Below are positions 33,172 to 44,559 of a stretch of DNA of 64,000 nt, in pieces; within the stretch, counting starts at the first letter, position 1, and the number at the start of each line of letters is the position of its first letter. The stretch covers positions 25,592,367-25,656,366 of the forward strand of contig CM049308.1 in the NCBI GenBank assembly GCA_026874595.1, written 5' to 3'. The translations under genes were made by a program, and so were the position numbers. The notes below the pieces were generated by a model. It ran no database searches and was not told where the DNA came from. It saw nothing but the letters and a program-made list of their open reading frames with translations. Source of the DNA: Sipunculus nudus. Taxonomy: Eukaryota; Annelida; Sipuncula; Golfingiida; Sipunculidae.

Positions 33172-35925
33172 ACTAGATGTGTCGGAACGACACGAATACC
33201 CCCGCCTGAGGCAAATTAGCAACATTTGTTAAATTTTGTAAAATTTTTTAAGTTCAGGAGGTGTCGTATGGTCAAAAATAGGTCAACGGGGACGAAATGC
33301 AAATTCGATCTGTAACTGGTCATTATCTGCCCACATATAAAAAATCAGGGTGGTATCTGCAGGCATTGCGGAAAAAAAGTCAGTACATATGCATTTGTTA
33401 TGAAAATTTCTGTTTTTCATGAAACTTTCTATGTTCAGGAGCCGTAAAATGGTCAAAAGTAGATCAACTGGGACAAAACAAAAACTTGATCTGTAGATGG
33501 TCATTATCTGCATACACACCAAAAATCAGGCCCGTATCTGCAGTCATTGCGAAAAAAAGTCCGTACATGTGCACTTGTCATGAAAATTTATATTTTCTAT
33601 GAAATTTTCTATGTTAGGGCACCGTCAAACGGTCAAAAGTGGGTCAACTGGGACAAAACATGAACTCAATCTGTAATTGGTCATTATCTGCCCACGCACC
33701 AAAAATCAGGCCAGTACCTGCAGGCATTGCGAAAAAAGTTCGTACATGTGTATTTGTCATGAAAAGTTCTATTTTCATGAAATTTTCAATGTTCAGGAGC
33801 CGTAAAACGGTCAAAAGTAGGTCAACTGGGACAAAACGCGAACTCGATCTGTAACTGGTCAATATCTGCCTACAAACCAAAAATCAGGCCAATATCTGCA
33901 GGCATTGCGAAAAAAGTCCGTACATGTGTATTTGTCATGAAAAGTTCTATTTTCATGAAATTTTCTATGTTCAGGAGCTGTAAAACGGTAAAAAGTAGGT
34001 CAACTGGAACAAAACGCGAACTCGATCTGTAACTGGTCAATATCTGCCTACAAACCAAAATAAGGCCAATATCTGCAGGCATTGCGAAAAAAGTCCGTAC
34101 ATGTGTATTTGTCATGAAAATTTACATTTTTCATGAAATTTTCTTAGTTAAGGAGCCGTAAAATGATCAAAAGTAGGTCAACCGAGACGAAACGCGAAGT
34201 CGATCTGTAACTGGTCATTATCTGCCCACACACAAAAATCAGGTCAATATCTGTAGGCATTGCGAAAAAAAGTCCGTACATGAATATTTGTCATAAAAAA
34301 TTCTAAGTTTAGGAGCCGTTAAATGGTCAAAAGTAGGTCAACCGGGACGAAACGCGAACTCGATCTGTAAATGGACATTATCTGCCACCACACCAAAAAT
34401 CAGGCCAATACCTGCAGGCATTGCGAAAAAAAGTCCGTACATGAATATTTGTCATAAAAAATTTCAATTTTTTATGAAATTTTCTTAGTTTAGGAGCCGT
34501 AAAACGGTCAAAAGTAGGTCAACTGGGACAAAACGCGAACTCGATCTGTAACTGGTCAATATCTGCCTACAAACCAAAAATCAGGCCAATATCTGCAGGC
34601 ATTGCGAAAAAAGTCCGTACATGTGTATTTGTCATGAAAAGTTCTATTTTCATGAAATTTTCTATGTTCAGGAGCTGTAAAACGGTAAAAAGTAGGTCAA
34701 CTGGGACAAAACGCGAACTCGATCTGTAACTGGTCAATATCTGCCTACAAACCAAAATAAGGCCAATATCTGCAGGCATTGCGAAAAAAGTCCGTACATG
34801 TGCACTTGTCATGAAAATTTATATTTTCTATGAAATTTTCTATGTTAGGGCACCGTCAAACGGTCAAAAGTGGGTCAACTGGGACAAAACATGAACTCAA
34901 TCTGTAATTGGTCATTATCTGCCCACGCACCAAAAATCAGGCCAGTACCTGCAGGCATTGCGAAAAAAGTTCGTACATGTGTATTTGTCATGAAAAGTTC
35001 TATTTTCATGAAATTTTCTATGTTCAGGTGCCGTAAAACGGTCAAAAGTAGGTCAACTGGGACAAAACGCGAACTCGATCTGTAACTGGTCAATATCTGC
35101 CTACAAACCAAAAATCAGGCCAATATCTGCAGGCATTGCGAAAAAAAGTCCTTACATGTGTATTTGTCATGAAAAGTTCTATTTTCATGAAATTTTCTAT
35201 GTTCAGGAGCTATAAAACGGTAAAAAGTAGGTCAACTGGGACAAAACGCGAACTCGATCTGTAACTGGTCAATATCTGCCTACAAACCAAAATAAGGCCA
35301 ATATCTGCAGGCATTGCGAAAAAAGTCCGTACATGTGTATTTGTCATGAAAATTTACATTTTTCATGAAATTTTCTTAGTTAAGGAGCCGTAAAATGATC
35401 AAAAGTAGGTCAACCGAGACGAAACGCGAAGTCGATCTGTAACTGGTCATTATCTGCCCACACACAAAAATCAGGTCAATATCTGTAGGCATTGCGAAAA
35501 AAAGTCCGTACATGAATATTTGTCATAAAAATTTCTAAGTTTAGGAGCCGTTAAATGGTCAAAAGTAGGTCAACCGGGACGAAACGCGAACTCGATCTGT
35601 AAATGGACATTATCTGCCACCACACCAAAAATCAGGCCAATACCTGCAGGCATTGCGATAAAAAGTCCGTACATGAATATTTGTCATAAAAATTTCAATT
35701 TTTTATGAAATTTTCTTAGTTTAGGAGCCGTAAAACGGTCAAAAGTAGGTCAACCGGGACGAAACGCGAACTCAATCTGTAACTGGCCACACATTAAAAA
35801 TCAGGCCAATATCTGCAGGCATTGCGAAAAAAAGTCCGGACAACTGTTTGATTTCGGAATGACGGAAGGACGGACATGGGTAAAACTATATGCCCCGGCC
35901 ACTTTATCGCGGGGTAATAAAAAAG
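33172..35925. mobile_element. Expanded copy of the GTCGGAACGACACG element with about 15 tandem units
   Basis: It starts GATGTGTCGGAACGACACG and ends CGGACATGGGTAAAACTATA then TGCCCCGGCCACTTTATCGC, the same ends as 2437-2738. In between the landmark GGCATTGCG recurs at about 33363, 33545, 33724, 33903, 34081, 34259, 34420, 34601, 34779, 34957, 35134, 35312, 35490, 35651 and 35822, mostly at 177-182 bases and twice at 161. A 1231-base offset duplicates several units (about 33590-34500 onto 34820-35730). Small frames inside are repeat translation, not genes. Confidence 0.9.
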
Positions 35926-36109
35926 ACTGCGAGAAGAATCTGAAATTAAATAATAGGGGAATTAGGTTAAATTTGAATAATATGAAAAAAAACAGGTTTT
36001 ATCCATATGCATGAGAGTTAAATCCTACTGGATCAAATAATATTTAAGAAGATATGTCTGAAATAATGTATGAAATAGAAAGTCACCAAATGTAGTCTGT
36101 TAGCCATAT

Positions 36110-36716
36110 TTGATTTTGAGCAAATCTGTAATTCGATAGGTCTGGAGCCCTCATAGGCACCAATGATCCCTGTGATATTGGGAAAGCTACAGCTGGTTGT
36201 TGTTGAGTTATCGCGTGCGAAAGAAAATCAGCGATCGGGCTATGGCGGCCATATTGGAATTCCGAAAGGTCTGTAATTCAACAGGTCTAGAGCCCGTACA
36301 GGTACAAATCATCCCTGTGAATTTGGGAAAGCTGCAGTAGGTTGTTGTTGAGTTATCGCACGTGAAAGAAAATCAGCGATCGGGCTATGGCGGCCTTATT
36401 GGAATCCCGACAGATCTGTAAGTCAATAAGTCTGGAGCCCTTATAGGTACCAACCATCCCTGTGAATTTGGGAAAGCTGCAGAATGTTGTTGTTGGGTTA
36501 TCACGCGCGAAAGAAAATCAGCGATCGGATTATGGCTTCCATACTGGAATTTCGACAGGTCTGTAAGTCAATAGGTCTGGAGCACTCGTAGGTACCAAAC
36601 ATCCCTGTGAATTTTGGAAAGCTGCAGTTTGTTGTAGTTGACTTATCGCGCGCGAAAAAAGTGTCACTGACGGAAGGACGGAAGGACACGGTGATCACTA
36701 TTGGGCCCTAATTATT
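36110..36716. repeat. Four-unit array of the GACAGGTCTGTAATTC repeat
   Basis: Units of roughly 145 bases carry GATAGGTCTGGAGCCC..GGTACCAA..CCTGTGA and GAGTTATCGCGCGCGAAAG. GATCGGGCTATGGCGGCC marks units at about 36232 and 36377, with a variant near 36524. The end GACGGAAGGACGGAAGGACAC then GGTGATCACTATTGGGCCC matches the single-unit copy at 32.1-32.2 kb. Confidence 0.8.
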
Positions 36717-38470
36717 ATAAAAATGTATTAATCATAAAATAGACCAGTATAACACGAAGCAAATTGGTGGCAGGCACAAAATTCACAGACTTCTGTGTTT
36801 TTAGGAACAAAAATCGGTTGCTTCTGAATGTTACAAGCAAGATGAACTATGTGCAAAATGAATATTCTATAATCATAAGATATACAAATATATATGTATA
36901 ATACTGGGTTTATGTTTAGACTTGCCCAGTCAATCCAATGGATAAAACTTTAAATCTCAAACTAACAAAGAGAACAAACTTGCTCTTGCTGGGTTGCACA
37001 ACAACAAGAAGTAAATCATACAACTAAATTATGACTGAAATGATAAGAGCTGGTACTGAGTAACATTTTATGATCCATGGAAACACATTTAATTTAATGC
37101 TTTGCAGTGGTAAACGTAAAAATACAAAAGCCCTGGCAGGGCTAGGTTTATGATGTGTTGAACTAGTACTGATAGTATTTGATTATACTAAATTGCACTA
37201 AACATTACTTTTATATTTTTGTGTTTCATGAAAGGAATTATGCTGTATTTCAATACTTGGGGATGTTGACATGCTTTATTTTGCAGTTATTTTTGAGTAT
37301 TATCTTTTAGGAAAACCTACTGTAATATACTTTACATTTGACCTTCAGGTATTAATTTGGGGTTGCCACAGGCACATCATGTGATCCATGACAGGACTGC
37401 CAACACATGGGCTCAGCCAGGTCACAATGTGGCCCTTGATCTTCTCAGTGAGCACAGCAATAACCTTTTTAGAGGTAATACATGCCATGATATATGCTTG
37501 AAAGAATAAGCATGCAGTGACCACTTAAATTGATATGTCAAATATGCCACAGAAGACGCATCTCCAATAAAACACGCTCCTCTTTTATCTTTAAAGAATC
37601 TGTAATTAATCTTAAATTACCAATTACAAAAAAAAAGAAAAAAAAAAGGTTCAAGTATTACCAGTTAGTACACACTTATACTAACATACATTTAATATTT
37701 GGGTGTGATACTGCACATAATACAGTCAGCAAGGACCATGTACTCTCACCAATACCATGTGCATTTACCGCATCCTAAAGTTTTTACATAATTCGCTGTC
37801 TTCAGTCTTATTTAATAAAGTTAGAAATGGTTTTGGTGTAAGTCATGGTGCGTTGAAAAATTGTACGGTGGCACTCATGTCACATGACCTAATTTTTAAA
37901 TGGGTGATGTCATAATGGTTGTGATGCAACGCCAACTAGGCAGTTAAAGAAATTGGTGTGTTTGAGGCCAGTCAGCCACTGCAGGTGGCAGTTTAAAGGA
38001 CCGCCGTCATCGCTCCCATGAAGGCCACATATTTATTGCATCACGCACCATATACCAATAATCCTGCAGTGTTCATAAACATGACAAATAACTTGAGCTT
38101 TCGAAACTGATGTACGGTCAAGTGAGCAGTATGTACGAGTCACTGCTGAACCAGATAATCAGACCTGTCCGAATGTCCTTTTGCTGCGACCACTATTGCA
38201 TGCACCTGCCTCTGACTTGGAAAAAGACAAACAGCAGCAGCAGGTTCCGTGAAAACCACTTTAATTCTTCCTCAACTTACTGACAAAGAAAAATCACCTG
38301 ACAGCAAAGAGTCGGGATGCTCCAAATGTGGAGTTCATTAACCTATTAATGGAAGATTGGGACATATGGGAGCAAAGCAGACATGATATAACTATACCTC
38401 ATATATTTCTGAAACTTTTGCCTCGTGAAAGCTATCTAAAACCAACTGTGGCTGTTGCATTGATATGTCT
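36717..38470. other. Mostly non-coding; one candidate exon
   Basis: Apart from the candidate exon at 37349-37474 no gene is supported. The stretch 37920-38420 is less AT-rich and may be a decayed coding element (for example CCGCCGTCATCGCTCCCATG), but its frames are broken and I cannot name it. Confidence 0.35.
37349..37474 (+). CDS. Candidate exon with good splice sites, unrecognised
   Basis: The acceptor is tgaccttcag ending at 37348 and the donor is AGAG|GTAATA at 37475. It reads INLGLPQAHHVIHDRTAN, then TWAQPGHNVALDLLSEHSN and NLFRG, phase 1 in and phase 1 out. Codon use looks coding. It could belong to a plus-strand gene whose other exons are not recognised; phase 1 would also fit the exon ending at 3674, but nothing else links them. 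Confidence 0.35.
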
Positions 38471-38472
38471 CT

Positions 38473-38843
38473 TTAAACTTTATACGAGCCAGATTTAATT
38501 TTTTCATGAATGGTCTTTATTTTATTTAAATCTTGCTTAAGACGTAGGAAATCTATATCACGATAGCTTTCCCTGAGCTCTTTTAGTATTGTGGCATATT
38601 TCAAAGTCGGCGGTAGGGACACTGAACTGTACTACCGTCAACAAATTTTCCACCATCACAGGCGTTGGCCCTTGACTTATGGGCCTTGATGAGATCCGTC
38701 ACCAACTTCTCTGGCAAATACATCCATCTACATTTTCCAAAATGAACCCGCCATATGGCTTGCCCTAGTTGCATGTCTCTCGTCGTAGTTGCTAGGCGAT
38801 AAATCTGAGAAGTGGTAATATAGGTCATGATTGGTCGAAGAAA
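38473..38843 (-). CDS. Last exon of copy 1, frameshifted
   Basis: The acceptor is TTTGCAACAG. It reads FLRPIMTYITTSQIYRLATT, then HFGKCRWMYLPEKLVTDLIK, AHKSRANACDGGKFVDGSTV and QCPYRRL. After a frameshift near 38605 it continues TLKYATILKELRESYRDID and FLRLKQDLNKIKTIHEKIKS to TAA at 38473-38475. A Lys/Leu-rich helical C-terminus is evident. The first 45 bases are also present in the repeats at 46.9 and 51.9 kb, so those copies begin inside this exon. Confidence 0.5.
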
Positions 38844-39600
38844 CTGTTGCAAATAATATTTTGTGATCTTACCATGTGTTTCCTAATTGAAAATTTTGAA
38901 AATGTATGCAGTTTGTGAATAAAAGATCTGTATTATTACCATGATCATTGATTGGCTTTTTGATAAGCTGTTGACGGTTCAGCAATTTACACAGTTGTTC
39001 AATTAGATCATACTTTTTTTTATAAAACCAAATTTTTCCCTATTTTATATAATGTATACAGTTGCCATAACATTCCCACTCCAAAGGTGCCGCAGTGGAA
39101 GGATTTGATGGTTGGTGCAACACCTCTGTATACATTTTCATTATTTAATCAATATATTTGGGGGGGGGGGGGGGGGTGATGGGAGTAACAACACCCTTGC
39201 ATATACTACATACAGGATTCGAAATTTATGATGAAGGGAGAAACAACACCCTTGCTTATATTACATACAGGATATGAAATTTAATTCAACAGTGCTTATA
39301 GAAAAGAAGATTATTCATAATTATCAAATATTTAAAAACAGTTGGAAAAACAAACAAATCACTTTAATTTCCATTCTACTGAAGCAGGAAAATAATGAAC
39401 AAATGTTTGCACTAGATCTTCAACTTTTCCATTACATCAATTTTTTTAAGTTTATAAATTTAACTATACATTTACCGTATAACATATATATCTGAATATC
39501 TAAGTTAATTCACGATTCACAAACTGCATCAAAAGTTATAGCTTATTTGGACAGGTAACATCACAGTATGCACACAGATGTATTTATTTATTTATTTTTT
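38799..39600. repeat. Segment shared with 46.9-47.6, 51.9-52.5 and (diverged) 61.7-62.2 kb
   Basis: Shared landmarks in order: GGTCGAAGAAACTGTTGCAA, GATCTTACCATGTGTTTCC, ATTGGCTTTTTGATAAGCTG, GGATTTGATGGTTGGTGCAA, a run of 17-18 G at 39160-39177, AATTTAATTCAACAGTGCTT and CTGCATCAAAAGTTATAGC. It covers the start of the last exon of the minus-strand gene plus its upstream intron. Confidence 0.8.
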
Positions 39601-39940
39601 AATGATTTGCTTGGAAAATTCAGGGTTGACCTTAATATCTCGAAGGAACATAGCCGCAATGACCCAGTTTTCGGTTTGGTAGGGGGTCTTGGGAACATCT
39701 AACAGTATGCTGAATTTTTGATTCGTTGGTCTGTTGGTTTCAAAACATGCCAGTCGGACAACGGACCGTTACTGTAGCTAAGATGACTTGTTGATGTAAT
39801 ACAAAATATGGTAACTTACTTCAGTTGAAAATGTAAATTGTAAACTTTGAAGTATTTTAACATAAATAACGATTCCACTTTTAAAATAAAATTCCTCACT
39901 GATACACTCAAATGCACAACAAACTAAAATTTAACAAGAC

Positions 39941-40267
39941 CTAGCATTGTAAATTAATATTTGGTTGCCAAAGTCCTTGCAAACAAAATGATCTTTTATC
40001 ACAATATGAAATGTTTAGTATTGATGCCCAGGTGTCGACTATAGTGGGCACTTTTGCATCATCTTTGCCAATGACATACTTTTCTATAAACAAACATGTC
40101 ATTTGCAACCTCCGAGGGTATTCGATGGCAAATAACCAAAGAATGTGAACCATGCAGCCATTATCTGTGAGAACTACTTTCTGCCCTTTCAAAAACATGT
40201 TGCCCATCCACTTGCAGCTGGAACTGACCCTTGCTCTCTTGATGGTTGGGAAAGGTGATGTGACATC
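39941..40267 (-). CDS. DVTSPF coding block, copy 1
   Basis: Read on the minus strand: DVTSPFPTIK, then after the indel region TDNGCMVHILWLFAIEYPRR, LQMTCLFIEKYVIGKDDAKV, PTIVDTWASILNISYCDKRS and LWQPNINLQC. Over the last 70 residues 55 match copy 2 (58456-58665), so selection at protein level before duplication, or recent duplication, is likely. The acceptor AG is GG here. The donor is not clear. The family is not recognised. Confidence 0.45.
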   Translation of the reverse strand, partial: DVTSPFPTIKRARVSSSCKWMGNMFLKGQKVVLTDNGCMVHILWLFAIEYPRRLQMTCLFIEKYVIGKDDAKVPTIVDTWASILNISYCDKRSFCLQGLWQPNINLQC

Positions 40268-42115
40268 CCGTAATGGAAAATACTATAGAAATACTCAAGA
40301 GAAACACCAAAATAGTCGAGTTTTAAATTGATGCTCTTATAGCTGTAATTGTATGCTGCTTTATAATGTTTTCCTTGTTGTCAGTTACTTTAAATTATAA
40401 TGCAGCTTTTAGATTGAATAGAACAAACAAGGACAGAGCTGACTCTGAGAATAATGGCATAACTTCCAAGTGGTTGTGTTGACTGTGTACTTTTATGGAC
40501 TACATGAACGTTGTGGGAGACTCGTAATCACATATTTGTAAGAATTCAGTATTTATACTAAGTGATTGGAATATAAATGTAAAAATACCCAGAGAACTTA
40601 TAAAATCATGTAAATTATAGAATACTGGACATGGGCCAAAATATAATAATAAACATAAGTTCATTAGCTGGTATAAAATGCTGTAAAAAATCAAATCAGC
40701 ATAAACTAGATTTGACAATCATGTTAAAACAAACAAATTAGGTATAAATTGCATTTTTACTGTGTAATAAATGACACTTGTGGCCTTGAATCAAAATCTG
40801 GACATGAGTCCTACATCATTGATGTTGTTATTAAACTGTATACATTGCAGCTTTAGCAGGTTCACCAGCCTATTTGTTACAGCAGGTCACCAGCTCAATT
40901 TGTCTATAAAAATATGTTAATGAGCTTTTCAAAATATGGGTCCTAGATATAAATATAGCTGTGATCAGTTTGAAACCAACCTGTCTTCCCAAACTGGAGT
41001 TATCATGCATAAGCTAACATATGAATGGATTGACCTTGAACTTTTACCTAGAGACCCGAAAATCAAGAGAAAACTTCCCCTATTGGCAGGTGCATTATAT
41101 GTGGAAAGTTTGAAATGGAAAGTTTGGCTTAAAATACATCCACAATCTCTTTAAAGAAGTGGGTCATGTGACATTGAACTCATACGTTAGAGGTGGGAGA
41201 ACTATAGGTCGAATTTGAAATTTATATCCAAACTGGAGTTATCACCAGGAATCAAATTTAAAAGACATACAGAAAGATGAACAGATGGACGGACAAGTTG
41301 ATTAATATAGGGCATCTCCTTTTTCAAGCAGGGCCCTAATAAATACACAAGGACACAGATGAAACCACAGTTGCCGATTTGATAGTATCAACATAATTTG
41401 GCAGTCTCAAAATAAAGGAAGAAAATGCATAAAAAACACTTGGCACCATCAGTCTTAAGCAACTGAAGAAACATTCCATGACCAATAACCGATATAAGCA
41501 TGCAAGGAATCATGGAGAACTATGCATTAGTTATTCAGATATTGGAGCTTTTGTATCAAATTTTTCATTATTCTGGGGGGTAAGTTTGAGTTCCATAGCT
41601 CAAAGGATATGGATAACAGAGACCCAATTTCAGGTTTCCATGGAAATTTTTCATGGACATCCCTGGATGTCAAATTACAAGATTCTAGGTCCAGCAGTTA
41701 CGATTTGTGCCTGGTTAACGGACGAACAGACGGATATTGAGTGCTCGTTAATATTATAAAAATTAAGAAAATTTCTTGTGGTGCCACCGGTTTTAGGGAA
41801 CTGACAAATCTAGTAGTTGTTCATATTCAAGGCAATTTCATTGCAATCTATGCATAAATTATCAAAATACTGGAGGTTTTGTATCAAATTTTCAATTATT
41901 ATTGGGGGGGGGGGGGGACCTGCTGGAAGGATATAGGTTGCAGTTACTTATTTTCAGGTTTCCAAGGATAATTTGTATTAACCTACTTGGATTTTAAGTG
42001 ACAATTTTCCAGGATGAGCGTCTTGTGCCCTGCTAATGAACGGCTGGACTGACGACGGACAATACGCCATTCTTATACCTGAGCTGACTTTCAGTCAGCT
42101 GAGCTAAAACCTGAC

Positions 42116-42272
42116 CTGACTTGTCGGTCTTGTCCTTTTTTGGGGTGTTTCCTCATCTTCCCTGGTCAAGTTCTTCCTCTTTCGCCCACTCTTTCCTCGT
42201 CTCTCATACTTTGCTTTCTTGTGGGCAGCATCTGGAGTGTCAGTAAGTAGTATTCTTATTGCTTTCATCCTG
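42116..42272 (-). CDS. Basic exon of the minus-strand gene, copy 1
   Basis: Acceptor CTTCCCAG and donor CAG|GTCAGG. It reads RMKAIRILLTDTPDAAHKKA, then KYERRGKSGRKRKNLTREDE and ETPQKRTRPTSQ, with several Arg/Lys clusters that look like nuclear-localisation signals. Copy 2 (60863-61018) has TGA in place of CGA in YGR*GKSG. A GTCAGCTGAGC-type terminus lies only about 10 bases beyond the donor, in the intron, in both copies. Confidence 0.55.
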
Positions 42273-42556
42273 CTGGGAAGGTGTACTTTGCAGGAATATA
42301 AATCCTACACAGAAATCACTCATATTAATAATAATACTTGAACTGACTCTTCTAAATCTGGCTTTTGCTAACATTGGTTTATCCTGCAGGTAATAATTCC
42401 AAATTAATAACAATTAACAAGTAAAAGCAAAAACCATTCAGATTCTAGTGTACCATCAGAAGTGTATGTGTGATTGCTTACCGTTATTCATTTCACCAAC
42501 ATCACTTATTTCAGGTATCAGACTGTCATATTTCTTTGTATAGATATATTTTAAAA

Positions 42557-43065
42557 CTAGAATACGGGTAGTCGACAAGCGACAGTCGACAAGCGACTAC
42601 GTGTATCCGCCGAAATCAGAGTAGGACGGGTGAAGTGAGGCATGGATTGAGTGGCTCGGGGAAATAGGATGTTTTGCATAAAAGCATGGATGACGCGAAA
42701 CCAGAGTGGGACAGGTGAAGTGTGGCATGGATTGAGTGGCAAGGAGGAACAGAGAGAGGTGTGTTGCATATAAGCATGGGCATCTGCAGCAGAAATATGT
42801 ATGGAGGTGGCGCCACCTGCCACAAAATCCAGAAAGTTATCCAAGTTGTATACAGTTGCAAAATTTAGGGCACATAAGTCAAACCGCTGTCGAGATACGA
42901 GTGATTTTATCCCACGGCAGACAAACAGACGGACACTGTGCAAAAATGGTTGCAGGTGGTGCCACATGTTTTGAGTATGATAAAGAGCTATGTGAGGTCT
43001 ATACACAAAACGCAAAATTTTGGCCCAGTCGGTTAGACGGTTCCTGAGATTTTACCTCGACTACT
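42557..43065 (-). mobile_element. Helitron-like element, 3' half, minus orientation
   Basis: On the minus strand it ends GGCGGATACACGTAGTCGC...CCGTATTCTAG|TTTT, matching the 3' end of 19714-20881. It contains GGTGGCGCCACC at 42806-42817. The partner duplication at 61.3 kb lacks it and reads TTAA|TTTTAAAAG on the minus strand, giving an A/T insertion point. The 5' part is missing beyond about 43065. Confidence 0.75.
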
Positions 43066-43354
43066 CTCCAAGTGTCAGATAAAATTAAATTTTTATTTAT
43101 TTTTTTTTTTACATTCCTGATACAGAAATAATTTTTCCAATACAGCAAATTTATCGTTAAATCTCAAAATAGAACAATATTATGACACTTCCGAAGCCAG
43201 TTTAAAGACTTCCTACCATCTGAATGGACCCCTTGTTTAATTATGGCAACATTAAAAAAGGGATTACAAGCCACTTGATCCAGAGTTTCCCCCCCCCCCC
43301 CCCCCAAGCATCTAGCCATGAAAAACACGACTCAGTTAGACCCCCTACTGAGTC
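43066..43354. other. No gene; C run
   Basis: A run of C at 43289-43306 and short inverted GACTCAGT(A)G blocks at 43330-43358 (GACTCAGTTAGACCCCCTAC against TACTGAGTCGTG). Nothing coding is seen. Confidence 0.4.
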
Positions 43355-43753
43355 GTGACACAAGCCAAATTAAGAAACGCCCTGCAAGTCCACGCCACGC
43401 TTTATAACCGTATCTCCGCATACAGTCAGCAGGCAGACCGCAGGCAGAAATCTCCCGTACATGCAGAACAATATACGAATATATTGGGTTATAACGGTAT
43501 ATTTCACACACATGGTAGGTGTCGTTGGAGAGATAAGAAACTAATTAAAAGGTCTAGTGGGTTTATATTAAGTGACACGATACTTGTCAGCAATGAGGCG
43601 TTGTCAAAAATGACGAAAATATTTGCATCCTCATGGGGCCCTATAATGCGATCCTCAGAGTTAGATGTCCAGGCACTTTGGCAAGCCAGTGATCTGGCCA
43701 TAATGTCAGAGGGCCGATCTGGCGCTACATTATGCTGGGCCAGAATATTTTGA
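43355..43753 (+). CDS. 132-residue GC-richer open frame, unrecognised
   Basis: The frame reads TQAKLRNALQVHATLYNRIS, then CRWRDKKLIKRSSGFILSDT, ASSWGPIMRSSELDVQALWQ and SEGRSGATLCWARIF. It is open for 399 bases, richer in GC than its flanks, and ends at TGA 43751-43753. No domain or second copy is recognised. A mobile-element remnant is as likely as a host exon. Confidence 0.3.
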   Translation: MTQAKLRNALQVHATLYNRISAYSQQADRRQKSPVHAEQYTNILGYNGIFHTHGRCRWRDKKLIKRSSGFILSDTILVSNEALSKMTKIFASSWGPIMRSSELDVQALWQASDLAIMSEGRSGATLCWARIF

Positions 43754-43759
43754 CTAGCA

Positions 43760-44555
43760 TGGTTTGCTGTAGAGGCCCTACCTGAAGTATATACTTAAAT
43801 TTCAACACTGAACACAACCATAAGAAAAAAAATTATGGATTTATTTATTCCCGTTTTAAAATAGATGTAACATATAATTACTTGTACAATTTTTTTGGTA
43901 AGAGATTGAGAGATTATTCCAAAACCGTTCCATGATCATACTCCTACAATAACATTATTTCCTGTCAAAACTAACACATCGACATTCAAGTTTTGTGGGC
44001 GAGTTGCTTTCCTTTCAACAGACCTACCATGGATTATCTCCGTGCTGTACTCTGCAGCCAGGTTATTGAAATGTACAAACGTGTCACAAGCCTTTTTGTA
44101 AGTTTCAGTATCACAGCTATTCTTGTTTACCTTATTCAACGTGGCTTGTAAGTTTCAGTTTTAGAGGTTGTGGATTCTCTACCGGAGAGTGTCAGACGCC
44201 AGTATCAAAGCGGCAGCAAACGTTATGGTTAACTAGTTATTCATGAAAGTTATTTGTGAGGAACACCTGTACCTGATTTTATTTAAAGACTGAAAATCAA
44301 GTTAAAGATCTGTCTGAGACCCCTTTCCCTATTACTGCTGTAAAGACTTCTTACGATTTATTTTAACAAAATCTTTATTCCTCTCAAAGAGTGAAACTTA
44401 ACGAAACGGTAAATAAATGGATTAGTAAGGTCCATCATGCTGACATCTGATCTCTTTAAAAAATATGAACAGCAATTTGCCCTACAGCCAAGCACACAAG
44501 CCAAAATATGAAAGAAAGAAAATACAATGAATTACTCGATCAAAAAAGTTGTATT
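43760..44555. other. No supported gene
   Basis: A 67-residue minus-strand frame at 43936-44139 (KKACDTFVHFNNLAAEYST, GRSVERKATRPQN) has a coding look, but there is no domain and no splice support. Confidence 0.35.
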
Positions 44556-44559
44556 GCTT

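Larger units (their letters stand above)
38473..42272 (-). pseudogene. Minus-strand multi-exon gene, copy 1 of a duplication, damaged
   Basis: Three coding blocks run right to left: a basic exon (42272-42116), a block starting DVTSPF (40267-39941) and a last exon (38843-38473). The middle block has lost its acceptor: the sequence reads TTACGG|GATGTC here and TTACAG|GATGTC in copy 2. Relative to copy 2 it has a 4-base deletion after ACCATCAAG. The last exon has one frameshift near 38605. The product is not recognised. The basic exon (KKAKYERRGKSGRKRKN) suggests a nuclear or nucleic-acid-binding protein, by inference only. The unit may have been a cellular gene or part of a DNA transposon. Confidence 0.5.
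39618..42556. repeat. 3-kb duplication, copy 1 (partner 58090-61300)
   Basis: Landmarks common to both, in the same order: CAATGACCCAGT..CGGTTTGG, the DVTSPF coding block, AAAATACCCAGAGAACTTAT, GTCTATAAAAATATG, GAGACCCGAAAATCAAGAGA, TCAAGCAGGGCCCTAAT, one 337-bp-type unit with ATTCTGGGGGGTA, a G run, GTCAGCTGAGCTAAAACCTG and the basic exon. Copy 1 ends at 42556 where a Helitron-like element is inserted; copy 2 shows the uninterrupted sequence. Confidence 0.85.

Noticed and set aside
33283-35111. Near-identical 71-81 residue open frames on both strands
   Set aside because: They lie wholly inside the ~178-bp tandem array and recur at its period and at the 1231-base duplication offset.
37349-37474. 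Linking this exon to the SWIM/C2H2 gene because both use phase 1
   Set aside because: They are 33 kb apart with no shared motif, and the peptide does not continue the family pattern.
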